Assembly: GCF_004331675.1 (NCBI RefSeq)
Contig: NZ_SJSN01000003.1
Location: forward strand, 1-64,000
Length of the DNA: 64,000 bases
Direction of reading: 5' to 3'
Source: Pedobacter frigidisoli
GTDB lineage: Bacteria; Bacteroidota; Bacteroidia; Sphingobacteriales; Sphingobacteriaceae
Below, one piece after another: positions 18,336-26,275 of this stretch. Position 1 is the stretch's first letter. Each line of letters opens with the position of its first letter. The notes under the pieces were generated by a model. It was not told the origin of the DNA and ran no database searches. It worked only from the letters and a program-made list of their open reading frames with translations. Both the position numbers and the translations under genes were made by a program.

Positions 18336-18484
18336 CACGCATTGAGGAATGCTCATTTAATGCGATCGTAACAAAAGTGAATTTACAGAGAGACTGCTTG
18401 CACAGTCGTAGGGTGAAACAATTTTGTTTTCACTAATCCTTACTATACTTTAAGGAAATGCAATGGCGGGCTTCATGTTAAATA
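18336..18484 (+). ncRNA. Candidate guide RNA of the dCas12f-sigma system
   Basis: Ordered hairpins lie 75-220 bases after the Cas12f-like gene. (1) GCATT/AATGC stem with GAGG loop at 18339-18352 (an alternative CGCATT/AATGCG pairing extends to 18364). (2) GACTG/CAGTC at 18392-18407 with loop CTTGCA; the string CTGCTTGCA is, from memory, also in the loop stem of the Un1Cas12f1 tracrRNA. (3) GTGAAACA/TGTTTTCAC at 18413-18433. (4) TCCTT/AAGGA at 18437-18456, which looks like a repeat/anti-repeat hairpin fused in cis. The scaffold ends GGAAATGCAAT at 18464, close to the Cas12f repeat end GGAATGCAAC. The next 20 bases, 18465-18484, would be the guide, starting GGCGGGCTTC. The 5' end and guide length are estimates. 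Confidence 0.65.
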
Positions 18485-18796
18485 ACGATGTTAAGGCCTT
18501 GGAAATGATTTGAAAGGAAATCCATTTAAAAATGTTTAGGGTAAAAAACGCTCATGGAGCAATTACAAGTTAGTTAGGCGATGATAGAACCAAATTTCCT
18601 AGCAAGCTGAAATAGATGTCTATCTTTTAAGGAAAACCATACTGATCTTGTCCGAGCAACGGTAGTTTGGAGCGATTTACGACTTGAAATTTGGCCAAAC
18701 CATGGTTTTCTCCAGGGGCAGTAGCATAGAGAAAGCTAGGCAGTTCAAGACCTTGGCCTTATAGCTCACTGCGCTCAAACCATTGCCTTAAGACTC
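18485..18796. other. Noncoding region after the candidate guide RNA
   Basis: About 310 bases with no gene. It contains a 9-base inverted repeat GAAAACCAT (18632-18640) / ATGGTTTTC (18702-18710) and the palindrome AAACCATGGTTT around 18697-18708. No second scaffold copy and no T-rich terminator on the plus strand were found, so the guide RNA 3' end is undefined. Confidence 0.4.
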
Positions 18797-18824
18797 AAAA
18801 AAAGCAGCTCACCAATGGCAGCTG
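18797..18824 (-). terminator. Probable terminator of the minus-strand glycosyltransferase
   Basis: On the minus strand a CAGCT...AGCTG stem (18824 to 18805) is followed by C and seven T. It lies about 60 bases after the stop of the gene at 18885-19874. The loop is fairly long, so the fold may be extended by GCTCA/TGAGC pairing. Confidence 0.65.
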
Positions 18825-18884
18825 AGCAGGAGCCTTTGCTATCAAAACCAGAATTAAGTGGGAGCCCCAGGCCCCGACACCTGG

Positions 18885-19874
18885 CTAGGCTCTTGAATAT
18901 CTCTTGACCATATCATCAATGATCTGCGCGGTTTCGTCAGGAAAATCGAATTCATGTTCTTGCGGTTTTTCCACCCAATCTTTAACTATTGGAAGCCACT
19001 TTCTGGTACTGCCCCAGATTACAGGCAGGCCAAATTGCTTCAATGCAAAGGCGTTACACTGCTGCTCAAACTGGAATCGCATGGGTGCAACCAACAATTT
19101 TTTCTTTAGATAAAGTGCCTCGGCGGGCCCCTCGAAACCTCCACCAGTGAATAATCCCTCGCAGGTGGCCAGGCTCTTATTAAATTTCTCGTTGTTAACT
19201 GGCTCTACAAAAACGTTTCCGTCCTCATAGGCCACTTTACTGTGTTTGGAAAAAACTTCCCATTTCACATTGGGAATTTGTGTAAAAAGCTTTACCAACC
19301 TTTTATCATCAACGGCAGGCAGATAAACCGTATAGTGTCCGAGGTTTTCGGTTTTCATTGCCCGAATTTCTGCCCTGATTACCGGGGTATGAATAAAGGT
19401 ATCGTACCGAACGAAATGAAAGCCGATGTGGTATTTTGTAGGTGCGTAGCGACTTAAAATGAGCTTTCCCCAATCCAGCGTCCGCGGGCGAGGAACTTTT
19501 TTGGATTTAAAGGCCGCTTGGTGACTCAAGGAAACACAATCTATTCCCTGAAGCTTACAGGCCCATGCACTAACGGGCTCAAAATCGTTCACAATAAGAT
19601 CGTAATCCTTGAGCGGCAGCTGCTTCATATCTTTTCTAAAACGGAAAAGATTCATGCTTAACCAAGTTGCAAAATGATCTACCCCACCCTTTTTTCCAAA
19701 GATGAAACTGAAACCATGTAGCTGATATTTTACTGGCTGACTAAGTTTAACATCGGCCTGTGTACCGCTGACCAAAATATCTAGCTCACCATATTTTTGG
19801 AGCAATGGAATAATTTCGCGGGCACGGCTGATGTGGCCATTGCCTGTTCCCTGTATCGCGTAGAGTATCTTCAT
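18885..19874 (-). CDS. Glycosyltransferase family protein (MurG/GT28-like)
   Basis: 329 aa, GT-B fold. The N-terminus MKILYAIQGTGNGHISRAREI has the GxGHxxR signature of the GT28/MurG-like group, and the C-terminal half contains LFTGGGFEGPAEALYLKKK and QFEQQCNA, the nucleotide-sugar site pattern. Substrate unknown; a lipid or surface glycan acceptor is plausible. Only 20 bases separate it from the LpxH-like gene upstream, so they likely form an operon. Confidence 0.85.
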   Translation of the reverse strand: MKILYAIQGTGNGHISRAREIIPLLQKYGELDILVSGTQADVKLSQPVKYQLHGFSFIFGKKGGVDHFATWLSMNLFRFRKDMKQLPLKDYDLIVNDFEPVSAWACKLQGIDCVSLSHQAAFKSKKVPRPRTLDWGKLILSRYAPTKYHIGFHFVRYDTFIHTPVIRAEIRAMKTENLGHYTVYLPAVDDKRLVKLFTQIPNVKWEVFSKHSKVAYEDGNVFVEPVNNEKFNKSLATCEGLFTGGGFEGPAEALYLKKKLLVAPMRFQFEQQCNAFALKQFGLPVIWGSTRKWLPIVKDWVEKPQEHEFDFPDETAQIIDDMVKRYSRA

Positions 19875-19894
19875 TTATGCCCGAATATCTAAAA

Positions 19895-20749
19895 TTATTG
19901 GGCAATTTCATACTTTATATGCTGCAAAAGAATATTTATATCAAGTTTACTTTTTAAATCATCTGTATCAGAAAGAATTCCCTCATCCAATTCATCCTTT
20001 GTAAAATCTAGGTGATCATATTTAAAGATCGTCCATTGCTGGTCTTCATACTCCAATGCCGTTAAGCTTTCTACCCAATCGCCACTGTTAAGGTAGGTAA
20101 CACTTCCAGCCTCGGTACTGATCTCTCTCTTTTCTGCTTGATGAATGTGCCCACAAACTACATATTGGTAACCTTTCTCTATGGCCAGTTCTGCAGCGGT
20201 TTGTTCAAAGCTGTTGATGAATTTTACGGCATCCTTAAATTTGGCCTTTATCTTTTTAGAAAAACTCATCTTCTCGCGACCAAAAGCAGTAAGTACCCAA
20301 TTAACAAAACTGTTAATCAAGATGAGTGTATCGTAACCAACAGCACCCATTTTGGCCAACCATTTGGAATGTTGCATGGTTACATCGAAAACATCGCCAT
20401 GAAAGAACCATGCTTTTTTTCCATCAAGATTTAGAATCAGTTTGTTTTGGAGGTGAAATCCACCCATTTCCATTCCGTCGAACTTTCTCAACATTTCATC
20501 ATGATTTCCAGTGAGGTAATGTACTTGAACACCTTCAGAAACAAACTTCATGAGCTTTCGAATCACCTTCATGTGGGATTCTGGAAAATAGCTTTTGCTG
20601 AACTGCCAGATATCGATAATGTCGCCATTAAGGATTAACGTTTTCGGCTTAATACTCTTTAGGTATTTTAAAAGCTCTTTTGCATGGCAACCATAGGTGC
20701 CCAAATGCACGTCGGATATTACGACTACATCGACATTTCTTTTACTCAT
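19895..20749 (-). CDS. LpxH-like metallophosphoesterase (UDP-2,3-diacylglucosamine diphosphatase type)
   Basis: 284 aa calcineurin-like phosphoesterase. Metal-site motifs appear in order: ISDVHLG (D13, H15), LNGDIIDIW, LTGNHDEML, FFHGDVFD and VCGHIHQAEKR. This is the LpxH-type arrangement. LpxH removes UMP from UDP-2,3-diacylglucosamine in lipid A synthesis, but Bacteroidota have several relatives, so the exact substrate is not certain. Pairs with the downstream glycosyltransferase. Confidence 0.85.
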   Translation of the reverse strand: MSKRNVDVVVISDVHLGTYGCHAKELLKYLKSIKPKTLILNGDIIDIWQFSKSYFPESHMKVIRKLMKFVSEGVQVHYLTGNHDEMLRKFDGMEMGGFHLQNKLILNLDGKKAWFFHGDVFDVTMQHSKWLAKMGAVGYDTLILINSFVNWVLTAFGREKMSFSKKIKAKFKDAVKFINSFEQTAAELAIEKGYQYVVCGHIHQAEKREISTEAGSVTYLNSGDWVESLTALEYEDQQWTIFKYDHLDFTKDELDEGILSDTDDLKSKLDINILLQHIKYEIAQ

Positions 20750-20820
20750 AAACGGGAATTTTTTGGGGCAAAGAATTTGATACCGCTCGAAATAAGCAGT
20801 TTAGATATAGTAAGGGCGTT

Positions 20821-20916
20821 TTACCACTCTTCTTCCTCATCGAGTTTAACCTCAAAAGGACTAAAGAAATAAAGTACAACGATTAACAGGCACACGGCGA
20901 AGAATGATTCTAACAT
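20821..20916 (-). CDS. Small single-pass membrane protein (31 aa)
   Basis: A short frame starts with ATG at 20916 and ends with TAA at 20821. The product begins MLESFFAVCLLIVVLYFF, a clear hydrophobic helix, and ends with an acidic tail KLDEEEEW. It sits 71 bases upstream of the LpxH-like gene on the same strand. The helix plus charged tail is typical of real microproteins, but no homologue can be named from the sequence alone. Confidence 0.4.
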   Translation of the reverse strand: MLESFFAVCLLIVVLYFFSPFEVKLDEEEEW

Positions 20917-21028
20917 CTCATCTGATTTACAATACAAAGGTAAGACGTTGTATATCAAACAAATGTTACGAGATTGTTAAATTTAATCATTTGATTAAGA
21001 AAAGATGTTAACATGACAAAGCAAAAAA

Positions 21029-21057
21029 AAACCCGTAAGCAAAATGCCCACGGGTTT
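21029..21057 (-). terminator. Intrinsic terminator of the YfhO gene
   Basis: Stem AAACCCGT / ACGGGTTT with a 13-base loop, followed on the minus strand by a run of eight T. It lies 20 bases past the YfhO stop. Confidence 0.85.
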
Positions 21058-21077
21058 CAGATTATTTCTGAAAGCAA

Positions 21078-23573
21078 TTAAGCTTTAACTGCTTTCTTTT
21101 TTTTCTTATTTTCTGAATAAAAACCGAAACCTAGGCCCACAACCAATAAAATTGAAGCACCTAGTGAAATTTTCTCTCCAGTATAGTAAGATGTTGGATG
21201 AAAAATAAACTCTAATTTGTGATTGCCACCTTCCAATTGGGCCGCACGTAAAACGTAATCTGCCCTGAAATATGGTTTCTCAACACCATCTACATACATT
21301 TTCCAACCTTTGTTGTAATAAATTTCCGAGAATACCGCAATTACATCCTTTGCAGAAGAATATTCATAGGTTAAGTGATCAGGCGTGTAAGTTGTTAACT
21401 TGATAAAGCCCTCAGTTCCTGTACCTAAACGTTTGGTATCGATTAAGCTTTTATAGCTTTCATCTACAATGGCTTCTTTTTTGGCATCGAAACTACTAAT
21501 GGCTTTCATTTCCTCATCAGCATTTTTAGCAAACTGTACACTTTGAACAAACCATGCGTTACCGGCTGCCGTTGAGTTACGTTGCATTTTATATGAACCA
21601 TTTTGAGGGTCTTGGGTGATGATGTATTTGGTATTTAACATATCCAAAACATCTTGGTTGATGCTTTTAGTCAATTGATTATCTACCAATTCCTGAAAAC
21701 GTTTCAATCTGGCCGAGTGGAAACCACCTACGGTCTTGTGGAAATATGATGTTTCGGCACTCTTAAATGGATCGCCCAACGATAAATCGAAAACCCTATA
21801 GTTTGGATCCTTATCAGCAGAGATTAATGGATCGATATCTCTTTCCTTGTAATGATTTGCTAGATCTGATTTGCTTACAAAGTTGTCGTTGTTTAAATAA
21901 CGACGATCAACTTGCCAAAGATCGATCAGGATAAACAAACCTAAAAGCCCGAAAGCCAATTGCATATTCATCTTTTTAGTAATGAACGCCCAAGTTAAAC
22001 CGAAACCAAGTGCCAAGAACAATAAAGTACGCAAAGCATCTGCACGAGCAAGTGCAACACGATCTGCAACGATACCATTTAGGATCTCAATTGCAGCACC
22101 TCTATTATTTTGCAGTGTTTGTGTTAAGGCATCTAACACCTGTGCTTGGTTGGCTTGTGTAAAGCTAAAAAATACAGTTGGCATAACGGCAATAATCAAG
22201 GCCAAACCACCGGTAATCCCTGCCGACCAAGTTAAGCGTTGTACCAGATATTTTTGATCGTGTTTACCCTCTTGTGCTTCTTTAATGGCCAACATGGCCA
22301 ACAAGGGAACCAGGAAACCAACTACCGCTAAGATTGATTCTACTGCCCTGAACTTATTATACATTGGCAAATAATCGAAGAAAATATCGGAGATAAAAGG
22401 AAGATTTTGTCCGAACGAAAGGAACAACAATAAAATACTTGTTCCTAAAATCCACCATTTCCAACGGTGTTTAACGATGAACAAACCAAATACAAAAAGT
22501 AAACAAATGATCGCACCAAAATAATACGGACCAGATGTTCCTGGTTTGTTGCCCCAATATTGATTGGTGCCCAAGTTTTGCGCAACATAACCAATCGCTT
22601 GTCGAGGATCTACACCTTGAAGATTCTTTTCTACCGCCTTGTAGGTATTGCTTTCAGGCTTGATCATCTCATCAATACTGCTAGCACCACCATACAAGTT
22701 TGGAATAAGAAAAGTAAAACTTTCGCCAACACCTTGGCTCCATTGATAGGCATACTCCTTATCTAAACCGTTAGCTGGCTCAGCTTTATCGGTTGTTAAG
22801 TTCGATTTGCCACGAATGGTTTCTTTGCCGTATTCGTAAGTAGTCCACAAAGTACCTGCATTTACCAAAACAGCCAAAAATAACCCTGCAACGATATACG
22901 CAATAGATTTACCAAAACTTGCCAATTGTTTCGCTTTAAAAGCGTGATAAAGCTCGATAGAAGCTAAAATAAATAAAGCGATGAAAAGGTAATAAGTCAT
23001 TTGGATGTGATTGGAACGGATTTCCAATGCCATGAATAAGGCAACCAAACTGGCACCAACCAAATATCTTCCTCGTAGTGTGAGAATAATCGCAGCAAGC
23101 AGCGGTGCAAAAAAACCAATTGCCAAGGCCTTGTTACTGTGCCCGGCGGCTATAATAATAAAATTGTATGATGTAAATGCAAACGCAATTGCACCCGCAG
23201 CGGCAAGCCATGGGTTAATTTTTAATACACAAAAAAGTAAATATGCACCTAGCAAGTATAATAAAACTGTCCCCACTGGATCAGGAAAAACACCTTTGAT
23301 AACATCGATACCATAAGTGGTAATGTTTAATGGATACTGCACCCAGATTTGATAAGCTGGCATCCCTCCGAACATTTGGTTAGTCCAAAGTGGACCTTTG
23401 CCAGTGGCGGCTTTCACATCCATAATTTCTTTTTGCATGGCTTTTGCCTGCAAAACATCGCCTTGTTGTGGCGCTTTACCCTGCAAAACAGGACTGAAGT
23501 AGGCAAAAGTGATGACTACAAAAAATGCAATTATGGCGAGATGAATGCCATTCTTGTTGAACCAGTTATTCAT
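21078..23573 (-). CDS. YfhO family membrane protein
   Basis: 831 aa polytopic protein with roughly twelve or more hydrophobic helices, a large loop after helix 1 (FGGMPAYQIWVQYP) and a soluble C-terminal domain before a final helix and KKKKKAVKA tail. This is the YfhO layout, a GT-C-like family connected with cell-surface glycosylation in other phyla. Donor and acceptor here are unknown. It stands alone between a terminator and a divergent lyase gene. Confidence 0.88.
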   Translation of the reverse strand: MNNWFNKNGIHLAIIAFFVVITFAYFSPVLQGKAPQQGDVLQAKAMQKEIMDVKAATGKGPLWTNQMFGGMPAYQIWVQYPLNITTYGIDVIKGVFPDPVGTVLLYLLGAYLLFCVLKINPWLAAAGAIAFAFTSYNFIIIAAGHSNKALAIGFFAPLLAAIILTLRGRYLVGASLVALFMALEIRSNHIQMTYYLFIALFILASIELYHAFKAKQLASFGKSIAYIVAGLFLAVLVNAGTLWTTYEYGKETIRGKSNLTTDKAEPANGLDKEYAYQWSQGVGESFTFLIPNLYGGASSIDEMIKPESNTYKAVEKNLQGVDPRQAIGYVAQNLGTNQYWGNKPGTSGPYYFGAIICLLFVFGLFIVKHRWKWWILGTSILLLFLSFGQNLPFISDIFFDYLPMYNKFRAVESILAVVGFLVPLLAMLAIKEAQEGKHDQKYLVQRLTWSAGITGGLALIIAVMPTVFFSFTQANQAQVLDALTQTLQNNRGAAIEILNGIVADRVALARADALRTLLFLALGFGLTWAFITKKMNMQLAFGLLGLFILIDLWQVDRRYLNNDNFVSKSDLANHYKERDIDPLISADKDPNYRVFDLSLGDPFKSAETSYFHKTVGGFHSARLKRFQELVDNQLTKSINQDVLDMLNTKYIITQDPQNGSYKMQRNSTAAGNAWFVQSVQFAKNADEEMKAISSFDAKKEAIVDESYKSLIDTKRLGTGTEGFIKLTTYTPDHLTYEYSSAKDVIAVFSEIYYNKGWKMYVDGVEKPYFRADYVLRAAQLEGGNHKLEFIFHPTSYYTGEKISLGASILLVVGLGFGFYSENKKKKKAVKA

Positions 23574-23601
23574 TAAGGTTTGTTTAAGTTTAAACGAACG
23601 T

Positions 23602-23609
23602 CAAAAATA
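23602..23609 (-). promoter_or_regulatory. -7 box of the YfhO gene
   Basis: TATTTTTG on the minus strand, 29-36 bases before the start codon, fits the Bacteroidota TAnnTTTG consensus. No good -33 TTTG partner was found. Confidence 0.4.
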
Positions 23610-23663
23610 AAAAATTGAGCGGGATAAAAAAGGAATAAATTAAATGTGAGCAGAATAAAAAAT

Positions 23664-23671
23664 TAGATTTG
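23664..23671 (+). promoter_or_regulatory. -7 box of the alginate-lyase-like gene
   Basis: TAGATTTG matches TAnnTTTG and lies 29 bases before the ATG at 23700. The -33 element is weak. Confidence 0.45.
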
Positions 23672-23699
23672 TGTTCTCGAATTTCAATTCAACCTATTT

Positions 23700-24785
23700 A
23701 TGATGAGAAAGTTTATCATTATTCCGCTACTAATTATCATCACCGCTAGCAGCTTTGCCCAAATCGTAAGTTTAAACGCAAGGGAAATTAAACAACTGAA
23801 AACCGAGATTAGCAATAACGTTGAAACGAAAAAACTCTACTCAGGATTTGAAAAAGCTGCATTAAGCTATCTTTCCGAAATACCAAATCCTATCGATACG
23901 ATTAGAACGGAGGGATTGTTGAAAGGAAATCCTAAAAAAGTGAAGACCCAATTGGCATTGGCAGATATGAACAAGATGTTCTCTTTGGCCTTACAGTACC
24001 GTTTGAAAGGTGACAAAAAATACCTCAATAAATGCATAGATTTTTTGCTTGCCTGGGCAGAAATTAATCGTCCAAATGGTGATCCCATTGATGATACCAA
24101 TCTGGATAAGGCCGTAGAAGCTTATGATCTGATCAAGAATGAGATTCCTGTTGCGGCTAAAAAAACAATCGAAAAATGGCTTACTGAAACGGCGTTAGCT
24201 GAAATTAACAGTAAACGAATGAAAACTGGCCGAGCAACCGCCATCAATAATTGGAATGCACACCGATTAAAGGAGGTTGGAGAAATCGGTTATGCGTTAA
24301 AGAATCAAGAATTTATCAATTGGACTATCGAAAACCTCAAAAGCCACATCAACATCAACCTCAACGCAGATGGAACCAGTCTCGATTTTAAGGAAAGAGA
24401 TGCCATGCATTACCATATTTATGATTTGGACCCCATGCTAAAACTTGCCATTATGATCAACAGGGATAAAGGACAGAATTTTTATATTTATGAATCTCCA
24501 AAAGGATCGTCGATTAAAAAATCTGTGGATTGGTTGATGCCGTACATCAAGGTAGAAAAGCAGCACGAAGAATATGTTAATACCACGGTGAAATTTGATC
24601 GAGACAGGGCAAAAAACAACGAGCCAGGTTTTGCACCTGGAACCTTGTTTGAGCCTGAATTGGCTATTCCTGTTTTAGAGTTGTCCATTTACTTTGATCC
24701 ATCACAAGAAAAATTATTGACAGATATAAATTCCAAAGGAGAAAACTGGCAAATGGTGATGGATAAGATTAAGCGTGCTCGTTAG
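23700..24785 (+). CDS. Alginate lyase family protein (PL5-like), secreted
   Basis: 361 aa with a signal peptide (MMRKFIIIPLLIIITASSFAQ). The fold signature is alpha/alpha toroid: LQYRLKGDKKYLNKCIDFLLAW (helix pair), then INNWNAHR (N184-H188, the Asn/His substrate and catalytic site of alginate lyases) and RDAMHYHIYDLDPM (about 238-251). It would cut uronic-acid polysaccharide by beta-elimination in the periplasm. It is a single gene, not in a visible SusCD locus. Confidence 0.82.
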   Translation: MMRKFIIIPLLIIITASSFAQIVSLNAREIKQLKTEISNNVETKKLYSGFEKAALSYLSEIPNPIDTIRTEGLLKGNPKKVKTQLALADMNKMFSLALQYRLKGDKKYLNKCIDFLLAWAEINRPNGDPIDDTNLDKAVEAYDLIKNEIPVAAKKTIEKWLTETALAEINSKRMKTGRATAINNWNAHRLKEVGEIGYALKNQEFINWTIENLKSHININLNADGTSLDFKERDAMHYHIYDLDPMLKLAIMINRDKGQNFYIYESPKGSSIKKSVDWLMPYIKVEKQHEEYVNTTVKFDRDRAKNNEPGFAPGTLFEPELAIPVLELSIYFDPSQEKLLTDINSKGENWQMVMDKIKRAR

Positions 24786-24803
24786 TAAATTTTCAAAATA
24801 AAT

Positions 24804-24829
24804 AAACTTTCAATAATATTTGAAAGTTT
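24804..24829 (+). promoter_or_regulatory. Palindromic operator upstream of GbsR-type regulator
   Basis: Perfect 10-bp inverted repeat AAACTTTCAA / TTGAAAGTTT with a 6-base spacer. It overlaps the -33 element (TTTG at 24819-24822) of the regulator's own promoter, so binding there would block RNA polymerase. Self-repression is the likely purpose. Confidence 0.7.
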
Positions 24830-24848
24830 AAAAATATAGTTATATTTG
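24819..24848 (+). promoter_or_regulatory. Bacteroidota-type promoter of the GbsR operon
   Basis: -33 TTTG at 24819-24822 and -7 TATATTTG at 24841-24848, 18 bases apart. The -7 box ends only 3 bases before the ATG at 24852, so the transcript would be nearly leaderless. Confidence 0.7.
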
Positions 24849-24851
24849 TGT

Positions 24852-25358
24852 ATGGAATTAGCAGCAGCAAAACTGAAATTTATCGAGGCTTGGGGGAAAT
24901 TGGGTTCAGAATGGGGCATTAACCGCACCATGGCTCAAGTGCATGCTTTACTTTTAATTTCTCCAGAAGCATTAACAACAGAGGAAATTATGGAGGCCTT
25001 GAGTATTTCTAGAGGTAATGCGAATATGACACTTCGCGACCTTATCGGTTGGGGATTAATCGAAAAACAACACAAAGCTGGAGAAAGAAAGGAATATTTC
25101 TTTGCCGATAAAGATGTGTGGAATATCGCCCGTCAGGTGGCAAAGGAGCGCAAGAAAAGAGAACTAGAACCTGTGCTTAAGGTTTTAAATGAATTATCAA
25201 ATGTTACTGGAGATGAAAAAGACCCAGCGTATAAAACATTCAAAAAGTCACTAACGGATATCAATAAACTGGCAGGCAATGTTGATAAAACCTTAGAAAC
25301 CATGTTAAAAGCTGAGGAAAGTTGGTTTTGGGGTTCGGTGCTGAAAGTATTTAAATAA
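24852..25358 (+). CDS. GbsR/MarR-family transcriptional regulator
   Basis: 168 aa winged-helix protein; ATG at 24852 preferred over the in-frame TTG at 24846. The start MELAAAKLKFIEAWGKLGSEWGI and the wHTH stretch LTTEEIMEALSISRGNANMTLRDL followed by WGLIEKQHKAGERKEYF are typical of the GbsR branch of MarR. The C-terminal helices would form a dimer. The perfect palindrome just upstream is its likely binding site. Downstream genes (DCC protein, TIGR01777 epimerase, SRPBCC protein) are in the same direction and probably under its control. Confidence 0.88.
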   Translation: MELAAAKLKFIEAWGKLGSEWGINRTMAQVHALLLISPEALTTEEIMEALSISRGNANMTLRDLIGWGLIEKQHKAGERKEYFFADKDVWNIARQVAKERKKRELEPVLKVLNELSNVTGDEKDPAYKTFKKSLTDINKLAGNVDKTLETMLKAEESWFWGSVLKVFK

Positions 25359-25393
25359 CCCCTCCCAAACCCTCCCCTGAAAGGGAGGACTTA

Positions 25394-25417
25394 AAAGCCT
25401 AAGCGGCTTTATTTTTT
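25394..25417 (+). terminator. Intrinsic terminator or attenuator after GbsR
   Basis: AAAGCC / GGCTTT stem with a 5-base loop followed by ATTTTTT. It lies between gbsR and the DCC gene, so downstream genes may be partly uncoupled. A short CCCTCCC/GGGAGG hairpin precedes it. Confidence 0.65.
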
Positions 25418-25454
25418 AATCTAAACTTTCATTTATTACTGAAACTACAAAATC

Positions 25455-26270
25455 ATGAAAACGCTTCAAAACCATGTTATTTTATTCGATAATGAATGCC
25501 CAATGTGTTATGCTTATACAAAAGCATTTATTAAGGTTGGTATGTTGCCGGGTAATGGTCGGGAGGCTTACCAAAATATGCCTATAGCTATTTGTCCATT
25601 GATAGATAAACAGCGAGCCGCTAACGAAATTGCCTTGGTAAATACAGCGAATGGCGAAGTGACTTATGGCATTTCAAGCTTATTCAAAATTATCGGAAAT
25701 GCGATGCCCGTTTTTAAACCACTTTTCCAATTCTCACCCTTTATTTGGATAATGACAAAGTTTTACGCCTTTATTTCTTATAACAGAAAGGTAATTATTC
25801 CGGCAGATGTTAAGGAAGATGGTGTACAACCGAGCTTCAAAATTCTTTATCGCATAGTCTATTTATTGCTTACTTGGCTAGCTACGGCGTATATCTTAAC
25901 GGTTTACGCCCATTTATTAACTGATTTTGTTCCGCTTGGCGGGAAGTATAGGGAATATTTAATTTGTGGCGGCCAAATGGTGTTCCAGGGAATTATTATA
26001 TTTTTCTACAAAAAGGAAAAACTTTGGGAATATTTGGGCAACATGATGACGATCTCTTTTGCTGGATCAATGTTGTTACTGCCTGTTATAATCCTTGCGA
26101 AATACTTCCATATCATGCCTGTTATATTCATTCTGTACTTTTTGCTTGTAGCTGGCTTGATGTTTTTGGAACATTTGCGCAGAAGTAAAATCTTAAAGCT
26201 CGGTTTGGCTATGAGCATAACTTGGGCCGTTTATCGATTAATTGTTTTGGGATTAATCTTTAGTTTATAG
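25455..26270 (+). CDS. DCC1-like thiol-disulfide oxidoreductase fused to a membrane domain
   Basis: 271 aa. The N-terminus FDNECPMCYAYTKAF carries a CxxC pair (C15, C18) at the thioredoxin-like active-site position of the DCC/DUF393 family. From about residue 135 on, five or six hydrophobic helices follow, so this is a longer, membrane-bound version of the usual ~130-aa DCC protein. The role is probably redox handling at the inner membrane; the partner is unknown. Five bases separate it from the TIGR01777 gene. Confidence 0.75.
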   Translation: MKTLQNHVILFDNECPMCYAYTKAFIKVGMLPGNGREAYQNMPIAICPLIDKQRAANEIALVNTANGEVTYGISSLFKIIGNAMPVFKPLFQFSPFIWIMTKFYAFISYNRKVIIPADVKEDGVQPSFKILYRIVYLLLTWLATAYILTVYAHLLTDFVPLGGKYREYLICGGQMVFQGIIIFFYKKEKLWEYLGNMMTISFAGSMLLLPVIILAKYFHIMPVIFILYFLLVAGLMFLEHLRRSKILKLGLAMSITWAVYRLIVLGLIFSL

Positions 26271-26275
26271 AAATC

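Noticed and set aside
18336..18484. CRISPR array beside the Cas12f-like gene
   Set aside because: Only one repeat-like end is visible and no repeated unit with spacers follows, so it is annotated as a single guide RNA.
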